Assembly: GCA_039930945.1 (NCBI GenBank)
Contig: JBDTSW010000048.1
Span: 1-16,397, forward strand
DNA from: JBDTSW01 sp039930945
Lineage (GTDB): Bacteria > Actinomycetota > Thermoleophilia > Solirubrobacterales > 70-9
Length of the DNA stretch: 16,397 nucleotides
Direction: 5' to 3'
Below are positions 13,921-16,397 of this stretch, one piece after another. The first letter of the stretch is position 1. Every line of letters starts with the position of its first letter. The position numbers were made by a program, and so were the translations under genes. The notes under the pieces are model-generated. The model saw only the letters and a program-made list of their open reading frames with translations, had not been told where the DNA came from and did not search any database.

Positions 13921-15927
13921 TCATGTGGACGCCACCAGGAAGTAGAGGCCGAGCGCGGCGAAGCCGGTGATCACCAGCAGCGCGTAGGCGCGGACGAAGC
14001 CCGACTGCGCCGCCTGCACCAGCGAGCCGACGCCGCGGACGGCGCCGACCGTGACCTTGACGATGCCGTCGACCACGACCCGCTCGACGACGGCGTTGCA
14101 GAAGCGGCCGACGGCGATCACGGGCCGGTAGACGAGGATGTCCTGGAGCTCGTCGAGATACCACTTGTGGATGAGGAAGGAGTGCAGGGCGCGCAGGCGC
14201 TCGGCGAGGCTCAGCGTGATCCCCGGCGAGACCACGTAGCAGTAGTAGGCGAGCGAGATCCCGGCGATCGCGATCGCGCCGCCGATCGCCAGGCCCTCCC
14301 ACGCCTCGCCGGTGGGGACGACGACCTCGAACAGCTTCGAGCCCTCGAAGCTGCCGGCGGCGACCTTCTCGATCAGGTCGTCGATCCCGGGGATCTGCAC
14401 CAGCCCTCCGATCACCGCGAGCACCCCGAGGGCCGCCATCGCGATCTTCATCGGCATCTCGCGCTCGGCGATGTGGTGCTCGGGCCCCGGGAACCCGACC
14501 TCGGTGTCCTCGCGCTCGCCGGTCGCCGGGTTGGTGGGCTCTGAGTGGGCGAGGTGGCCCTGCTCGAGCTCTCGCGCCTGTTCGCAGGGCGGCCCGGCAA
14601 CGACCCGGAAGCCGATCCGGAAGGCGTAGACCGCGGTGATGAAGGCGGCGACGTACATGCCGATGCCGAAGACCACGTAGATGCCGCCCCGGTGGAAGGC
14701 GAAGCCGATGATCTCGTCCTTGGAGAAGAAGCCGGACATCCCCGGGAACCCGGCCAGCGCCAGGGCGCCGACGATCAGCAGCAGCGAGGTGAAGGGCATC
14801 GCCCGGCGAAAGCCGGACATCCCGTCGATGTCCTGGCGTCCGGCCATCGCCGCGATCACCGAGCCGGCCGCCATGAACAACAGCGCCTTGAAGAAGGCGT
14901 GGGTGATCAGGTGGAAGAGCCCCGCGGCGTAGGCGCCGATCGAGACGGCGACGATCATGTAGCCGATCTGGCTGATCGTCGAGTAGGCGATGATCCGCTT
15001 CAGGTCGGTGACCACGAGAGCGACCGTGGCGGCGAAGATCAGCGTCGCCAGGCCGACGAAGGCGGCGATGTCGGCCGCGGTGGGGGCAAGCTCGAAGAGC
15101 GGGTGCGCGCGGGCGATCAGGTAGACGCCGGCGGTGACCATCGTCGCCGCGTGGATCAGGGCCGAGACGGGGGTCGGGCCCTCCATCGCGTCCGGAAGCC
15201 ACGAATGCAGCGGCAGCTGCGCCGACTTGGCGAAGGCGCCCACGCAAAGCAGCAGGCAGATCGCGACGACTGTGCCCGCATTGACCTCGAAGGCGCCCGG
15301 GGCCTGCTCGAACACCGTCAGGTAATCGAAGCTGCCGAGCTCTCGGAACAAGAGGAAGGCGGCCAGCACCAGGCCGACGTCGCCGATCACGTTGATCACG
15401 AACGCCTTCATCCCGGCCTTGGTCGCCGTCGTCCGCCGGTACCAGAAGCTGATCAGCGCATAGGAGGCGAAGCCGACGAAGGCCCAGCCGACGATCAGCA
15501 GGACGAAGTTCCCGGCGAGGACCAGCAGCAGCATCGAGAAGACGAAGAAGTTGAGGTAGCTGAAGTAACGGGCGAAGCCCTGGTCCGAGGTCAGGTAGCT
15601 GACCGAATAGAGGTGGATCAGGGTGGAGACGCCGCTGACGACCAGGCACATCAACAGCGAGAGCGGGTCGACGAGGATCCCCAGCTGGATCTCAACGCCG
15701 GCGGCCGACGCGTAGTCCCACAGCGACGAGGTCAGCTGGCGCGCGTCGGTGGGCTCGTCGAGGAGCATCACCACCGCCCCGATCGAGCAGAGGAAGGCGA
15801 GGCCGATCGCCGTGGTCGCGATCCACCCCGCGGTCCTCCCCGGGAGCGCCCGCCAGCCGAAGCCGACCACGAGGCTGCCCAGCAGCGGGAACCCGAGGAT
15901 CAGCCATCCGTAGGTCGTCGCGCTCAC
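13921..15927 (-). CDS. nuoL: NADH-quinone oxidoreductase subunit L
   Basis: The largest antiporter-like subunit of complex I, 668 residues from the GTG at 15927. It has about 16 hydrophobic segments and the diagnostic FAKSAQLPLHSWLPDAMEGPTPVSALIHAATMV (spans about 232-264; K234 is the TM7 lysine). TDLKRIIAYSTISQIGYM and GFFSKDEIIGF (TM12 lysine K403) are intact. The TM5 site reads GWAFVGFASY with Ala (A149) where NuoL normally has Glu (WE-VG). A hydrophilic, Glu/His-rich loop of about 45 residues (446-491) precedes the last third, and the C-terminal part carries the long lateral helix region and final anchor. Start choice: GTG 15927 is one base after the nuoK stop and gives MSATTYGWLILGFPLLG; an ATG at 15954 would add nine unusual residues (MTCGACGVS) and overlap nuoK by 26 bases. 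Confidence 0.95.
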   Translation of the reverse strand: MSATTYGWLILGFPLLGSLVVGFGWRALPGRTAGWIATTAIGLAFLCSIGAVVMLLDEPTDARQLTSSLWDYASAAGVEIQLGILVDPLSLLMCLVVSGVSTLIHLYSVSYLTSDQGFARYFSYLNFFVFSMLLLVLAGNFVLLIVGWAFVGFASYALISFWYRRTTATKAGMKAFVINVIGDVGLVLAAFLLFRELGSFDYLTVFEQAPGAFEVNAGTVVAICLLLCVGAFAKSAQLPLHSWLPDAMEGPTPVSALIHAATMVTAGVYLIARAHPLFELAPTAADIAAFVGLATLIFAATVALVVTDLKRIIAYSTISQIGYMIVAVSIGAYAAGLFHLITHAFFKALLFMAAGSVIAAMAGRQDIDGMSGFRRAMPFTSLLLIVGALALAGFPGMSGFFSKDEIIGFAFHRGGIYVVFGIGMYVAAFITAVYAFRIGFRVVAGPPCEQARELEQGHLAHSEPTNPATGEREDTEVGFPGPEHHIAEREMPMKIAMAALGVLAVIGGLVQIPGIDDLIEKVAAGSFEGSKLFEVVVPTGEAWEGLAIGGAIAIAGISLAYYCYVVSPGITLSLAERLRALHSFLIHKWYLDELQDILVYRPVIAVGRFCNAVVERVVVDGIVKVTVGAVRGVGSLVQAAQSGFVRAYALLVITGFAALGLYFLVAST

Positions 15928-15928
15928 G

Positions 15929-16228
15929 CTAACCCCGCAGGCCCCGCAGGTCATCGACGTTGAGCGACAGCCGCCGGCGGAACATCGCCACGATCAGCCC
16001 GAGGCCGACGACGACCTCGCAGGCCGCGACGACCATCACCACCAGGGCGAAGATCTGCCCCTCCTGGTCGCCGTTGGCCCTGGCGAAGGCCAGCAGCGCC
16101 AGGTTGCCGGCGTTGAGCATCAGCTCCAGGCAGAGCAGGATGACCAGCGGGCTGCGACGGATCAGGACGCCGCCGGCGCCGACGGCGAACAGCAGCGCCG
16201 AGAGCACGAGATACCAGCTGAGGTCCAT
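15929..16228 (-). CDS. nuoK: NADH-quinone oxidoreductase subunit K
   Basis: A 99-residue, three-helix subunit of the complex I membrane arm. Helices are about 4-23, 28-49 and 60-83. The two buried glutamates of the E-channel are present: E35 (LCLELMLNAGNL) and E71 (AACEVVVGLGLIV). Length and the LELMLNA-NL motif are typical. Its ATG (16228-16226) shares one base with the nuoJ stop (TGATG), and nuoL starts one base after its stop. The C-terminal tail is charged (FRRRLSLNVDDLRG). Confidence 0.97.
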   Translation of the reverse strand: MDLSWYLVLSALLFAVGAGGVLIRRSPLVILLCLELMLNAGNLALLAFARANGDQEGQIFALVVMVVAACEVVVGLGLIVAMFRRRLSLNVDDLRGLRG

Positions 16229-16397
16229 CAGCGGGCGGCCTCCTCCCGCTTCTTCCCGGCGAGGACGATGGCGCCGATCGCCGCGACCAACAGCAGCATC
16301 GAGGAGGCCTCGAAGACGATCAGGAACTTCTCCAGCATCAGCTCGCCGATCGCGCCGGGAGAGCCGAAGCCCAGCGGAATCGTCGGCCCGTCACCCT
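16228..16397 (-). CDS. nuoJ: NADH-quinone oxidoreductase subunit J (C-terminal part)
   Basis: Partial gene, cut by the window end. The 56 visible residues include GSPGAIGELMLEKFLIVFEASSMLLLVAAIGAIVLAGKK and end EEAAR. This is the last membrane helix of NuoJ with the usual GE-L---LI-FE--S-LLLVA-IGA-VLA pattern and a short charged tail. Identification also rests on gene order J-K-L-M-N. It overlaps nuoK by one base. Confidence 0.92.
   Translation of the reverse strand, partial: GDGPTIPLGFGSPGAIGELMLEKFLIVFEASSMLLLVAAIGAIVLAGKKREEAAR

Noticed and set aside
15928..15954. ATG at 15954 as the nuoL start
   Set aside because: It adds nine residues unlike NuoL, overlaps nuoK by 26 bases and has no ribosome binding site; GTG 15927 follows the nuoK stop by one base.

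Overview
The window is very GC-rich, uses GTG starts freely and has short or overlapping gene junctions. An acyl-CoA carboxylase alpha chain with fused biotin carboxylase and biotin carrier domains, a TadE-like secreted protein, a sortase-tailed cupredoxin and TANNNT boxes set 6-10 nt before start codons together point to an Actinomycetota chromosome. My guess is a Thermoleophilia / Solirubrobacterales-like lineage; the phylum is fairly safe, the class is inference. No phage, transposase, CRISPR or rRNA is seen, and I could not support any intact tRNA.

Left part (1-4865). The last codons of an unidentified plus-strand gene are followed by the biotin carboxylase/BCCP gene (111-1916). A DUF2804-like gene is coupled to it by a GTGA overlap (1913-2872). 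Convergent to these lie a TadE-like membrane-anchored protein and a 95-residue helical protein (minus strand, 2882-3848). A divergent promoter region then leads to a possible 51-codon ORF and a short-chain dehydrogenase (plus strand).

Middle (4876-8813). A minus-strand pair encodes a saccharopine-dehydrogenase-like (trans-acting enoyl reductase type) protein and a zinc-ribbon, methyltransferase-tail protein that seems to start at CTG inside a CTGA overlap. Divergent from this pair is a two-CBS-domain protein, followed by a six-helix membrane protein preceded by a 7-codon uORF. Convergent to that is a cupredoxin with an LPATG wall-anchor tail.

Right part (8845-16397). A double-length ThyX-like protein (minus strand) lies downstream of the 3' end of the respiratory complex I operon, of which nuoJ (partial), nuoK, nuoL, nuoM and nuoN are present (minus strand, read right to left). 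A 315-base gap between nuoN and the ThyX gene holds an unusual set of nested inverted repeats with mutually exclusive pairings and a TATAGGGT box in the loop.

The most interesting points are: the ThyX signature motif split between the two halves of one protein; the structured nuoN-thyX gap; loss of the conserved TM5 glutamate in NuoL; palindromes of one design in the BCCP linker and in the nuoL-nuoM spacer; and the recurring leaderless-type promoters. Function links between the separate gene groups are not evident beyond ordinary lipid, redox and energy metabolism.
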